The position numbers were made by a program, and so were the translations under genes. The notes under the pieces are model-generated. The model made no database searches and was not told the DNA's origin. It was given only the letters and a program-made list of their open reading frames with translations. From NCBI RefSeq assembly GCF_001730685.1, contig NZ_MDJR01000007.1, positions 78,898 to 142,897 on the forward strand: DNA of 64,000 bases. Reading direction: 5' to 3'. This document shows, piece by piece, positions 27,281 through 35,683 of this stretch. This DNA comes from Caloranaerobacter ferrireducens. Lineage in GTDB: Bacteria; Bacillota; Clostridia; Tissierellales; Thermohalobacteraceae. Within the stretch, counting starts at the first letter, position 1, and every line of letters begins with the position of its first letter.

Positions 27281-28591
27281 ATGAATGTCAGTGTAATAGG
27301 TGCTGGATATGTAGGGTTAGTATCAGCATTAGGATTTTGTAAAATGAATAATAATGTAATATGTGTTGATAAAAAGATAGAGAAGATTACTAAACTAAAC
27401 AGAGGAATACCAACATTATACGAAGAAGGATTAGAAGAATTGTTAAAAGAATGTTTGCAAAGCAGAAATATAATGTTTACTGATGATATTAGGATAGCTG
27501 TAGAAAAATCTGATGTAATTTTTATAACTGTTGGGACTCCAACATTAGAAAATTGGGAGGTAGATTTGTCTCAGCTCAATGAAGTGATAAGAGAAATTTG
27601 TAAATATATCAAAAGCTACAAGGTTATTGTAAACAAGAGTACTGTACCCGTTGGAACACAAAAATATATAAAACAATTACTTGTAGATAAAGGAGTAAAT
27701 GAAGAAAATTTTGATGTAGTATCAAATCCAGAATTTTTGAGAGAAGGTAAGGCTATTTATGATTTTTTAAATGCAGATAGAATAGTAATAGGATTGGATT
27801 CTGAAAGAGCTAGAAAGATTATGGAAAAGCTTTACAAACCTTTTAATATAGAAATAATATTTACAACACCTGAAACTGCTGAACTTATTAAATATGCTTC
27901 CAATGCTTTTCTTGCAACGAAAATATCTTTTATTAACGAAGTGGCAAATCTTTGTGATAAGGTAGGAGCTGATATTGAAGTAATATCATATGCAATGGGA
28001 TTAGATAAAAGAATATCTCCTGAGTTTCTAAAGGCAGGAATAGGTTTTGGGGGCTCATGTTTTCCTAAGGATACAAAAGCTTTAGTAAAAATAGCTGAAA
28101 AATACGGATGTAATTTTAAGATTGTAAAGAGCGCTATTGAGGTAAATAATAATCAAAGAATTTTACCTGTAAAGATACTTTTAAATTATTATAAAAAATT
28201 AGAGGGCAAAGTTATTACTGTTTTGGGTCTTACTTTTAAGCCAGATACTGATGATATAAGAGAAGCTCCTTCGTTGTATATAATAAGGAGATTATTAGAT
28301 ATGAAAGCTGTAGTAAAATGTTACGACCCTAAGGCTTCAGATGAAATAAAGAAAATATTTCCTGATATAAATTGTTATCCAAATATATATGATAGTTTAG
28401 AAGGTTCTTCATGTGCAATCATATGTACAGAGTGGAAAGAAATATCTTCAATGAATCTAGAAAAAGCTAAATTGAAAATGAAAGAACCAATTATTATTGA
28501 TGGAAGAAATGCTTTAGATTTAAATAAAGTTAGAGATAGCGGAATAATTTATTTTTCAATAGGTAGAAAGAGGCAAAATCTAAAGCTATAG
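27281..28591 (+). CDS. ugd: UDP-glucose 6-dehydrogenase
   Basis: A protein of 436 residues that oxidises UDP-glucose to UDP-glucuronate using two NAD+. The NAD loop GAGYVG is at residues 7-12, with TVGTP, NKSTVPVGT, NPEFLREG, the catalytic cysteine in GFGGSCFPKD and the C-terminal LTFKPDTDDIREAPS block. The ATG at 27281 has AAGGTGG upstream. The gene supplies precursors for surface polysaccharide; the flanking glycosyltransferases are on the other strand. Confidence 0.94.
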   Translation: MNVSVIGAGYVGLVSALGFCKMNNNVICVDKKIEKITKLNRGIPTLYEEGLEELLKECLQSRNIMFTDDIRIAVEKSDVIFITVGTPTLENWEVDLSQLNEVIREICKYIKSYKVIVNKSTVPVGTQKYIKQLLVDKGVNEENFDVVSNPEFLREGKAIYDFLNADRIVIGLDSERARKIMEKLYKPFNIEIIFTTPETAELIKYASNAFLATKISFINEVANLCDKVGADIEVISYAMGLDKRISPEFLKAGIGFGGSCFPKDTKALVKIAEKYGCNFKIVKSAIEVNNNQRILPVKILLNYYKKLEGKVITVLGLTFKPDTDDIREAPSLYIIRRLLDMKAVVKCYDPKASDEIKKIFPDINCYPNIYDSLEGSSCAIICTEWKEISSMNLEKAKLKMKEPIIIDGRNALDLNKVRDSGIIYFSIGRKRQNLKL

Positions 28592-28607
28592 ATTTTGCCT
28601 CTTTCTA
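28564..28607. terminator. 19-bp bidirectional terminator inside the ugd 3' end
   Basis: A perfect 19-bp stem (28564-28582 with 28589-28607) with a 6-base loop. It covers the last codons and stop of ugd and ends just before the stop of the convergent glycosyltransferase. Confidence 0.85.
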
Positions 28608-28610
28608 GTT

Positions 28611-29411
28611 CTAAACATCAACATATTTAGAGAAATTTGTTATATTTCTTCTGACAATTTTACATCTACTTAATAGTTTTTCATTACTTACTTTCCATGT
28701 GTGTTCAGAACTGGAGCTGTGTCTTACATATACATGATGAAATCTATCTATTGAATATAACTTTATTCCTTTTTTTAAACAATCTTTTGAAAATCGAGTG
28801 TCAACACCTCTTGGTATATCAGCAAATTTTACTTTATCAAAGACTTCACGTCTTATAAGCATAGTAGGTCCATCTATATGCTTAACATAACGATTTTCTA
28901 ACATTGGAGATCTTATTGCTAGAATTTTATACTTTTCAAAATATACAAAAGATGCTGCTTTCCCTATTAAACCTGCATTAGTATAACTAAAAGCTTTTAC
29001 TGACTCTCTTAAATATTTTGGTCCGTAGTAATCATCATCATCAAATTTTGCAATTATTTCGTTATTTGACTGTCTAACCCCAAAATTTAAACATTCACCT
29101 AGTGAAGTTTTCTCATCTAATTGAAAAACCTTAACATTTTTATATTGGCTGGCCCTTTCTTTCCATAGATTTATATCCATATCATTATTATTTAAGATTA
29201 TAATCAATTCTTTTTTTTCATAGTTTTGTCTTATATAATTATTGAAGACATTATCAATATAATTTGGACGCATAGTGCACGTAATTATTGAAACACTTGG
29301 ATAAACGAAATTGTTATCTTTAATTAATCTTTGATATCTCCTAAATAGTTTTTTATTTATAAAGCTATCTAATGATTTGTTAACAGGATTTTTATATTGA
29401 TTTTTTTTCAT
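28611..29411 (-). CDS. Family 2 glycosyltransferase, CgeD-like
   Basis: A protein of 266 residues with a GT-A fold: PSVSIITCTMRPNYIDNV at the start of the domain, NNNDMD, and the DxD-type metal motif AKFDDDDYYGPKYL. The acceptor side contains DGPTMLIRREVF and RGVDTRFSKDC. It resembles spore-outer-layer glycosyltransferases such as Bacillus CgeD, but general surface glycosylation is equally possible. A GGAGG site precedes the ATG. It is cytoplasmic, with no membrane helix. Confidence 0.78.
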   Translation of the reverse strand: MKKNQYKNPVNKSLDSFINKKLFRRYQRLIKDNNFVYPSVSIITCTMRPNYIDNVFNNYIRQNYEKKELIIILNNNDMDINLWKERASQYKNVKVFQLDEKTSLGECLNFGVRQSNNEIIAKFDDDDYYGPKYLRESVKAFSYTNAGLIGKAASFVYFEKYKILAIRSPMLENRYVKHIDGPTMLIRREVFDKVKFADIPRGVDTRFSKDCLKKGIKLYSIDRFHHVYVRHSSSSEHTWKVSNEKLLSRCKIVRRNITNFSKYVDV

Positions 29412-29530
29412 ATTTTGTAACCTCCTGCAAATATACTTAGGAACTAGATATTAATAAGTTTTAGAAGCAGCACTTTTCTTTGTAATACTTATATGTATTA
29501 TTATTAATTTATGTTAAATAATCATAATTA

Positions 29531-29562
29531 AAGCACCTAGATTAAGTTAATCTAGGTGCTTA
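29531..29562. terminator. Terminator after hydG
   Basis: AAGCACCTAGATTAA pairs with TTAATCTAGGTGCTT on either strand. It lies six bases beyond the hydG stop and shares its CACCTAGA core with two terminators near larB. Confidence 0.85.
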
Positions 29563-29567
29563 AGATA

Positions 29568-30986
29568 TTAGAATCTAAGGTCTCTTTCACCATTCTCTAT
29601 TCTTTCTAAATACTTGATTGTAGCCTTTCTTGCAGATTCTTTAGGTATTTGTTTTAAAGATTCTTCTATAGTTTTCTTTCCAAGTTCTTTTAATTCTTCA
29701 TCAGCATAATCTAGTAAGAATTCTTTAAAAGTTAATAATGCATTAGGTAGACATACATTATGAATTTGTCCAGCTTTAGCTAGTGCCATGAATCTTTCGC
29801 CAGTTCTTCCTTCTCTGTAGCAAGCTGTACAGTAGCTTGGTATATAACCAGATTTACATAAACTCTTTAAAATTTCTATTGGTGATCGATGATCTTCTAC
29901 TTCAAATTGAGGTTTCTCATCATCGTGATGTTTGTGCATATATTCTTCAACATAGCCTCCTACACCTGTACATGAACCTGCACTAATTTGTGATATACCA
30001 AGAGATATAACCTCGTCTCTATACTCTGGTGCTTCTCTAGTTGAAAGTATCATTCCAGTATAAGGTACAGCCAATCTAATAATTGCTACAATCTTTTTGA
30101 AATCATCATCTGAAACAAGATATGGGTAGTTATTGATATCAACACCTTCTGCAGGTCTTAATCTTGGAACAGATATTGTATGAGGACCTACACCATAAAC
30201 GCTATCTAAATGTTCAGCATGCATTAGTAGTGCGATTGTTTCGTATTTATAATCATAAAGTCCATAAAGAACACCTAAGCCTACATCATCAATTCCTGCT
30301 TGAAAAGCTCTGTCCATAGCTGTTGTATGCCAGTTATAATCATGTTTAGGTCCTTTTGGATGAACTTTTTCATATGTTGGCTTATGATATGTTTCTTGGA
30401 ATAAGATGTATGTTCCTATTTCAGCTTCCTTTAATCTTTTATAATTTTCTACAGTTGTAGCTGCTATATTAACATTAATTCTTCTAATACTTCCATTATC
30501 AAACTTTATTGAATAAATAGTTTTTATACAATCGATTATATAATCTAAAGTACAATTTACAGGGTCTTCACCGGCTTCTAAAGCTAGTCTCTTATGTCCT
30601 AAAGATTCTAGAACTTTAACTTCTTCCTCAAGTTCTTTCATAGTTAGTTTCTTTCTTTTAAAGCTTTTATTTGAATGTTTATATCCACAATATTCGCAGT
30701 TATTAACGCAATAGTTGCTTACATATAAAGGTGCAAAAAGAACTATTCTTTTACCATATATTGTTTCTTTAATATGTCTTGCTGTCTTGAACATTTCTTC
30801 TAGTATATCTTCATCTTCTATGTTAAGTAATACAGCCGCTTCTCTATGAGTTAACCCTTTACATGCTTTTGCTTTTTCTAGAATACTTCTAACATACTCT
30901 TTATCTTGTGCTTTTTTCTTACCGTATTCCATAGATTCAAGAATTTCAGAATGCACAATAAAATCTTCAGCTCTATATTCTTTCAT
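29568..30986 (-). CDS. hydG: [FeFe]-hydrogenase H-cluster maturase HydG (radical SAM)
   Basis: A protein of 472 residues. It cleaves tyrosine to make the CO and CN ligands of the hydrogenase active site on an Fe synthon. The radical SAM cluster motif CVNNCEYCGY gives C93, C97 and C100. The second cluster motif CTACYREG gives C386 and C389 near the C-terminus. Length is standard. It is the second gene after the TM1266-like regulator. hydE, hydF and a hydrogenase structural gene are not in the window. Confidence 0.96.
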   Translation of the reverse strand: MKEYRAEDFIVHSEILESMEYGKKKAQDKEYVRSILEKAKACKGLTHREAAVLLNIEDEDILEEMFKTARHIKETIYGKRIVLFAPLYVSNYCVNNCEYCGYKHSNKSFKRKKLTMKELEEEVKVLESLGHKRLALEAGEDPVNCTLDYIIDCIKTIYSIKFDNGSIRRINVNIAATTVENYKRLKEAEIGTYILFQETYHKPTYEKVHPKGPKHDYNWHTTAMDRAFQAGIDDVGLGVLYGLYDYKYETIALLMHAEHLDSVYGVGPHTISVPRLRPAEGVDINNYPYLVSDDDFKKIVAIIRLAVPYTGMILSTREAPEYRDEVISLGISQISAGSCTGVGGYVEEYMHKHHDDEKPQFEVEDHRSPIEILKSLCKSGYIPSYCTACYREGRTGERFMALAKAGQIHNVCLPNALLTFKEFLLDYADEELKELGKKTIEESLKQIPKESARKATIKYLERIENGERDLRF

Positions 30987-31023
30987 TTTTAAAACCCCCT
31001 AAATATTAGAATAAATATAAAAT

Positions 31024-31278
31024 TTATTTTGTTTCAACTTTTGTTAGTGCTGATTTAACATTTACGCCTTTTACTTTTCCAAGCTTTCCTGTCATAGCAC
31101 TTATTTCATCAGAAGTTCCATCAACTATCAGAGAAATCACTGAAATATTTTTTTCTCTATACGGTACTCCCATTCTTCCAATAATAATGTTTGCAAAGTC
31201 GTGGAGTATTGAGTTTACTTTATCTACATTTTCTATATTTTCTATAACAATGCCTACAACGCCTATTCTATTTTTCAT
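31024..31278 (-). CDS. TM1266-type iron-only hydrogenase system regulator
   Basis: A protein of 84 residues with an ACT-like ferredoxin fold pattern: RIGVVGIVIENIEN, HDFANIIIGRMGVPYREKNI, and SVISLIVDGTSDEISAMTGKLG. This family is linked to [FeFe]-hydrogenase loci and thought to be regulatory. The ATG at 31278 has TAAGGAGGTG upstream; the longer frame would read through the terminator hairpin. It is cotranscribed with hydG, 37 bases away. Confidence 0.85.
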   Translation of the reverse strand: MKNRIGVVGIVIENIENVDKVNSILHDFANIIIGRMGVPYREKNISVISLIVDGTSDEISAMTGKLGKVKGVNVKSALTKVETK

Positions 31279-31513
31279 ATTACACCTCCTTACGCTAAAA
31301 AAACCTTCCGTAAAATACGGAAGGTTTTTACATACACTAGTCAAAAGCCTATCTCTACCATTTATCGTACTAAGAAATGATATATAAACAAATGTCTTTA
31401 GGCACTATGAAAACGTGTTATGATTCCTTCCCCTTTTACTCGGAAAATCCTCGTAATTAGGTTGGATTTTTAATTATCCACCATGACGGAAAACCATCAT
31501 AGCAGAATTATTT
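31279..31513 (-). promoter_or_regulatory. Structured leader RNA of the TM1266-hydG operon, unidentified
   Basis: About 235 nt lie between a predicted promoter and the first gene. A long-range stem pairs TATGAT near the 5' end (31501-31496) with ATCATA (31424-31419) and encloses two shorter hairpins (GGTGGAT/ATCCAACC and GGATTTTCC). A second domain pairs GCCTA with TAGGC. A full intrinsic terminator (31297-31329) then precedes the ribosome binding site. The layout is that of a riboswitch or attenuator. I could not match it to a known class. Confidence 0.6.
31297..31329 (-). terminator. Intrinsic terminator inside the hydG leader
   Basis: On the minus strand, AAAAACCTTCCGTA pairs with TACGGAAGGTTTTT, ending in seven T residues, and the ribosome binding site TAAGGAGGTG starts only a few bases later. 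Confidence 0.85.
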
Positions 31514-31519
31514 GTTACT

Positions 31520-31548
31520 ATTATAACAAATATGCAGGTTGTTGTCTA
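31520..31548 (-). promoter_or_regulatory. Predicted sigma-A promoter of the TM1266-hydG operon
   Basis: On the minus strand TAGACA (31548-31543) and TATAAT (31525-31520) are separated by exactly 17 bp, predicting a start near 31513. Confidence 0.7.
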
Positions 31549-31602
31549 TATATTCGAATAATTTAACATACTGTAAAAAATTAACTTAATTACTAAAAGA
31601 AC

Positions 31603-32082
31603 TTATTTAACATTATACATTCCATGACTATTCATATAGTCAAAAAGTTCTTTTCCATGCTGGTGTTCGTCTTGTTGTATATGTTGAAGTGCTTGCCTAA
31701 TGGTTGGATTTACACATTCGAATATTACAGTATCATAAGTTCCAGATACATATTTTTCAGTAGATAATAAATCGCTGCATAAAACTTTATCTGCCTGATT
31801 ATTCATAGTATTTTGTGGACTAGCTTGTTGTGTTTGACCTCCTTGAGGCATAGGCTGCTGATTTGGTTGTGGATGACTGAGATTAGGCTGCTGACCATTA
31901 AGTATTTGATTAATGATGTCATAATGATGTTGTTCTTCAGTTGCAATTTTATTAAATAATTGTTTTAATTGTGGATCTTGTGCTTGACTAGCATAATTTT
32001 GATATTTTTTTACGCAAGTTTCTTCTTGATTTCTTTGATCTTCTAAAAGCATTCTTTCTTTTTGACTAAGTTGTATTTGCAT
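31603..32082 (-). CDS. CotF-like spore coat/ferritin-fold protein
   Basis: A protein of 159 residues. It opens LSQKERMLLEDQRNQEETC, continues YQNYASQAQDPQLKQLF and has TEEQHHYDIINQILNG, the common CotF-like start. A Gln/Pro/Asn-rich linker (residues about 63-95) joins a second helical pair with CVNPTIRQALQHIQQDEHQHG. The E-ExxH-like pattern occurs in both halves. It is probably a coat-associated four-helix bundle. An AAGGAGGTG site precedes the ATG. Confidence 0.82.
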   Translation of the reverse strand: MQIQLSQKERMLLEDQRNQEETCVKKYQNYASQAQDPQLKQLFNKIATEEQHHYDIINQILNGQQPNLSHPQPNQQPMPQGGQTQQASPQNTMNNQADKVLCSDLLSTEKYVSGTYDTVIFECVNPTIRQALQHIQQDEHQHGKELFDYMNSHGMYNVK

Positions 32083-32299
32083 TAAATCACCTCCTTGAAT
32101 TATTCTTTACAGCCTATAAAGTTATTATTCATAAATGCTGAGCGTTTAGTTTTCATATTTAATAGTGTGCTTTTGATTAAATTGTTGTAATTAATCACTA
32201 TAAATATTTTTTATTTAAATAAGGTTAATTATAAAAAAAATCAATTTGTAAAAGCAATATGATTACTTTAAAATGTACGTGTTGGAAGGGTGATGCATT

Positions 32300-32944
32300 G
32301 TGCTAATAGATATACATATACATACAAAAGAATATTCGTCTTGTAGTGATATTGATTTAGAAGAGGCTATTGTAAAGGCAAAATCTATTGGGCTTGATGG
32401 AATTTGTATTACAGATCATGAAAGTAAAGATATAGCTGATAAAGCTATGGAATTGTCTAAGAAACATGATTTTTTAATTATAGTTGGTGTGGAGATTTTA
32501 ACTTATGAAGGAGATTTGTTAGTTTTTGGTTTGGAAGAAGTTCCAAAAGAAAAAATGAGTGCAAACGAATTGATTTCATTAGTTTCAAGAGCGGGTGGTA
32601 TTGCCATTAGTGCCCATCCTTATAGAGATAATGGAAGAGGTATGGGTGATAATATAAGAAAATTAGATGGGTTATCAGGGATAGAGGTTTTTAATGGTAA
32701 TACAAAATTATTTCAAAATATAAAAGCTTTTGATTTAGCAAAAGAGTTAAGCATCCCTTGTTTAGGAGGTAGTGATGCTCATAGAATTGAAAGAATAGGA
32801 AGATGTGCTACTTTATTTCCAGATGGAATAAGAGATGAAAAAGATTTAATTGACGCTATTAAACACAGGAAAGTTTCACCTGTGAAATGTGTAGATATAA
32901 ATAATTTTCAAGAAATTAAATGTTTAAAGGAGGCAAGGATGTGA
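32300..32944 (+). CDS. PHP-domain metal-dependent phosphoesterase
   Basis: A protein of 214 residues with PHP motifs IDIHIHTKEYSSCSD, ITDHESKDIA, VGVEILTYEGD, ISAHPYRDNG and LGGSDAHRIERIG. This is the short TrpH/YciV-like class, which hydrolyses phosphoesters or short oligonucleotides. The GTG at 32300 has GGAAGGG upstream. Its TGA overlaps the GTG of the ABC transporter binding protein (GTGA), so the two are translationally coupled. A role linked to the transporter's phosphorylated cargo is inference. Confidence 0.85.
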   Translation: MLIDIHIHTKEYSSCSDIDLEEAIVKAKSIGLDGICITDHESKDIADKAMELSKKHDFLIIVGVEILTYEGDLLVFGLEEVPKEKMSANELISLVSRAGGIAISAHPYRDNGRGMGDNIRKLDGLSGIEVFNGNTKLFQNIKAFDLAKELSIPCLGGSDAHRIERIGRCATLFPDGIRDEKDLIDAIKHRKVSPVKCVDINNFQEIKCLKEARM

Positions 32945-33981
32945 AGAAGAGTTTATCGTTAATTTTAATCATCGTAATGATGTCTTTACTTGTTATTGGT
33001 TGTGGTACTAATAGTGAGAAAGTAACTAATACTGAAGCAAATGTAAGCACAAATTCTCTAAAAGGTACGACTATTAAGGTGTTTGCTGCTTATGGTGGCA
33101 AGGATCAGATTTTTTCAGAATTTGAAAAGGATACAGGTATAAAAGTTGAGTATTTAGGTATGTCATCAGGTGAAGTTTTAGCACGTATTAGAGCAGAAAA
33201 AGGTAAGCCGTTAGCAGATGTATGGTTTGGCGGTGGAGTAGATAGTTTTATAGCTGCTAAAAACGACGGGTTATTAGAGAAATATGTATCTAAAGAAGCG
33301 GAAAAGATTCCTGTTCAATTTAAGGATAAAGATGGATATTGGACTGGAGTTTCTTTAGTAACTGTTAACTTTATAGTTAATGAACAAATAAGTAAAGAAA
33401 AAGGTATTGAAATACCTCAAAAATGGACGGACTTACTAAAACCTGAATTCAAAGATGAGGTATTAATGTCTAATCCATCAATATCAGGTACAGCCTATAC
33501 TATATTAAGCGGTATTTTACAAACAATGGGTAAAGAAGAAGGCTGGGCATTTTTAGAAGAGTTGAATAAAAACATACCGTATTATGCAAAGAGAGGTAGT
33601 GAACCTCCAAAGAAAGCAGCTTTAGGAGAAGTTATAGTTGGATTAGCTCCTGATACAGGTGAAAAGCTAAAAGCAGAGGGATATCCAATTGTATCAGTGT
33701 TTCCTAAGGATGGAACTCCATGGTGGCCATCCCCAGTAGCTATATTAAAAGGAGCTGAAAACTTAGAAGGAGCTAAGGCTTTTGTAGATTGGTGTTTATC
33801 TGAGAAGGGTCAAAGAGTATTAAGAGATAATTGTCCTAGGGTACCTACAAGAGAAGGTATAGAGTTACCTGAAGTATTGAAAGGAATTAAAGATGCTAAA
33901 TTAATGAATATAGATTTTGAAGTTGCTGGAAAAGAGAGGGATTCTATTGTTGAAGAATGGAAACAAAGATTTGGCAACTAG
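32941..33981 (+). CDS. ABC transporter substrate-binding lipoprotein (family 1, AfuA/PhnS-like)
   Basis: A protein of 346 residues with a lipoprotein signal peptide and lipobox LVIGC (Cys21). The mature part has the iron/phosphonate/sugar-phosphate binding fold: KVFAAYGGKDQIFSEFEKDT, KPLADVWFGGGVDSF and DGTPWWPSPVAILKGA. Homologues are usually labelled Fe(3+) binding, but I see no Tyr-Tyr dyad in the region where FbpA proteins bind iron (VIVGLAPDTGEKLK is found instead). A phosphorylated organic cargo is more likely. The GTG at 32941 has an AAGGAGG site. Confidence 0.82.
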   Translation: MKKSLSLILIIVMMSLLVIGCGTNSEKVTNTEANVSTNSLKGTTIKVFAAYGGKDQIFSEFEKDTGIKVEYLGMSSGEVLARIRAEKGKPLADVWFGGGVDSFIAAKNDGLLEKYVSKEAEKIPVQFKDKDGYWTGVSLVTVNFIVNEQISKEKGIEIPQKWTDLLKPEFKDEVLMSNPSISGTAYTILSGILQTMGKEEGWAFLEELNKNIPYYAKRGSEPPKKAALGEVIVGLAPDTGEKLKAEGYPIVSVFPKDGTPWWPSPVAILKGAENLEGAKAFVDWCLSEKGQRVLRDNCPRVPTREGIELPEVLKGIKDAKLMNIDFEVAGKERDSIVEEWKQRFGN

Positions 33982-35683
33982 ATATTCTGGGGTATCTAAA
34001 TTAGATACCCCATTTCATAATTTTTTAAGAATATCTATTTATCTACTCGTAATTGGTGGACTATTAATTTTTATACTTTGGCCTATAGTAGCTGTATTAT
34101 TTGAAAGTGTTTATTATAATGGAATATTGGATTTTAGCAATTATAAACAGATATTTACAGAAAATAGGCAGTTATTAATTAATAGTTTGTTTATTGCGTT
34201 ACTTTCGACTTCACTTGCCGTATTTTTAGGTTTATGTATAGCTTTATTTATAACACATTCAAATAATAGAGGGAAAAGAGTAGTTTTTTCTATATTGCTA
34301 TTGACGATGATTTCGCCACCATTTGTTTCTTCATTAGCATATATAATGCTATTTGGCAAAAGAGGTATAATAACTTATAAATTACTTGGTTTATCTATAA
34401 ATCCATATGGATGGCATGGTATTGTATTGATGCAGTCCATAGGGTTTACCTCTTTAGCGGCTTTACTGCTTATCGGTGTTTTAAGAGGGATTGATAGAAG
34501 TCTTGAACAAGCATCAATGGATTTGGGAGCTAGTAGTTTTCAAACATTAATTAAAGTAACTATACCATTAGCTAAGCCAGGAATTATAGCTGCTATATTG
34601 CTTGTTTTTATAAGGTCTCTTTCTGATTTTGGCACACCGATTATCATTGGAGGAGGATTTAGTGTATTAGCAACAGAGGCATATTTAAATGTTATTGGGC
34701 TTTATAATATGCCAAAGGCTGCTGCTATGAGTACATTACTTCTTTTACCTGCGTTAGTAATATTTATTGTTTATCGTTTTATTATGGGTAAGTCACAGTT
34801 TTTTTCAACAAAAACTGTTAGTGTGGGAGATCGTGAGATAAAATTATCTAGATGGATTAATATTTTTTTAGCAGTAATTACTTGGTCTTTTGTAATACTA
34901 ATGGTATTAAAATATTTAACTATTTTTTATGGTGCTTTTGCTAAGACTTGGAGAGTAGATTTTTCTCTAAGTTTAAGACACGTGAAGGCGCTTAATATTA
35001 GAAAACTAAATAGTTTTATTCGCAGTCTTAAATATTCTCTGATTGCTGGGTTTTTAGGTAGTGTTGTAGGAATACTTATATCATATATTACAGAAAGAAA
35101 AAAGATTATTGGATGGCAGGCGTTAGATTTTATTGCAACATTACCATTTATGATACCAGGTACTTTTTTTGGTATAGGTTATATACTAGCTTTTCATGAT
35201 TATCCTTTAGCTTTTACAGGAACAGCATTTATCGTTGTAGTCAATTGTATTTTTCGCCAGCTACCTATAGGGACAAAAGCTGGAACAGCGGTTTTAAGTC
35301 AGTTAAATCCCGAATTGGAATACAGCGCAATGGATTTAGGTGCACAAGAACTTCATGTTCTTAAAGATATTATTATGCCAGCTGTTAAGCCTGCATTTTT
35401 AGTAAGTTTTATAAATATTTTTACAGCAACAATGACGACAATTGGGTCTATTATTTTTCTTGTTTCACCTGAGTCTAAAGTTGCAACTGTAGAGATGTTT
35501 GATGCTATTAAGAATGGAGACATTGGACTTGGAGCTGTTTTTTCTAATTTGATTATTATTTCTGTATTAATAATAAATATTAGCTTTTCTTGGTTGGTTT
35601 TAAAGAAAAAGAAAAATACTTACAGTAGTAATGGGGGGACGGGGTATGTATCTACAATTGAGACAATTAACCAAAGAGTTTGA
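33947..35683 (+). CDS. ABC transporter permease, fused two-domain (FbpB-like)
   Basis: About 578 residues with 12 membrane helices forming two permease domains. Each has the EAA-type loop: LEQASMDLGASSFQTLIKVT in the first half and LEYSAMDLGAQELHVLKDI in the second. No ATG is available; TTG at 33947 (or 33950) follows AGAGGG and is the best start, giving overlap with the binding-protein gene. A perfect 23-base palindrome at 33990-34012 lies inside its first codons. Confidence 0.85.
   Translation: MLKNGNKDLATRYSGVSKLDTPFHNFLRISIYLLVIGGLLIFILWPIVAVLFESVYYNGILDFSNYKQIFTENRQLLINSLFIALLSTSLAVFLGLCIALFITHSNNRGKRVVFSILLLTMISPPFVSSLAYIMLFGKRGIITYKLLGLSINPYGWHGIVLMQSIGFTSLAALLLIGVLRGIDRSLEQASMDLGASSFQTLIKVTIPLAKPGIIAAILLVFIRSLSDFGTPIIIGGGFSVLATEAYLNVIGLYNMPKAAAMSTLLLLPALVIFIVYRFIMGKSQFFSTKTVSVGDREIKLSRWINIFLAVITWSFVILMVLKYLTIFYGAFAKTWRVDFSLSLRHVKALNIRKLNSFIRSLKYSLIAGFLGSVVGILISYITERKKIIGWQALDFIATLPFMIPGTFFGIGYILAFHDYPLAFTGTAFIVVVNCIFRQLPIGTKAGTAVLSQLNPELEYSAMDLGAQELHVLKDIIMPAVKPAFLVSFINIFTATMTTIGSIIFLVSPESKVATVEMFDAIKNGDIGLGAVFSNLIIISVLIINISFSWLVLKKKKNTYSSNGGTGYVSTIETINQRV
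33990..34012 (+). promoter_or_regulatory. Palindrome between binding-protein and permease genes
   Basis: GGGGTATCTAA and TTAGATACCCC flank a single A, giving 11-bp perfect arms nine bases after the binding-protein stop. Such hairpins often stabilise the mRNA of the highly expressed binding protein. Here it is also coding for the permease. Confidence 0.55.

Noticed and set aside
31279..31520. T-box or SAM riboswitch upstream of TM1266-hydG
   Set aside because: The T-box AGGGTGG-N-ACCGCG motif and the SAM-I core are absent; left as an unidentified leader.
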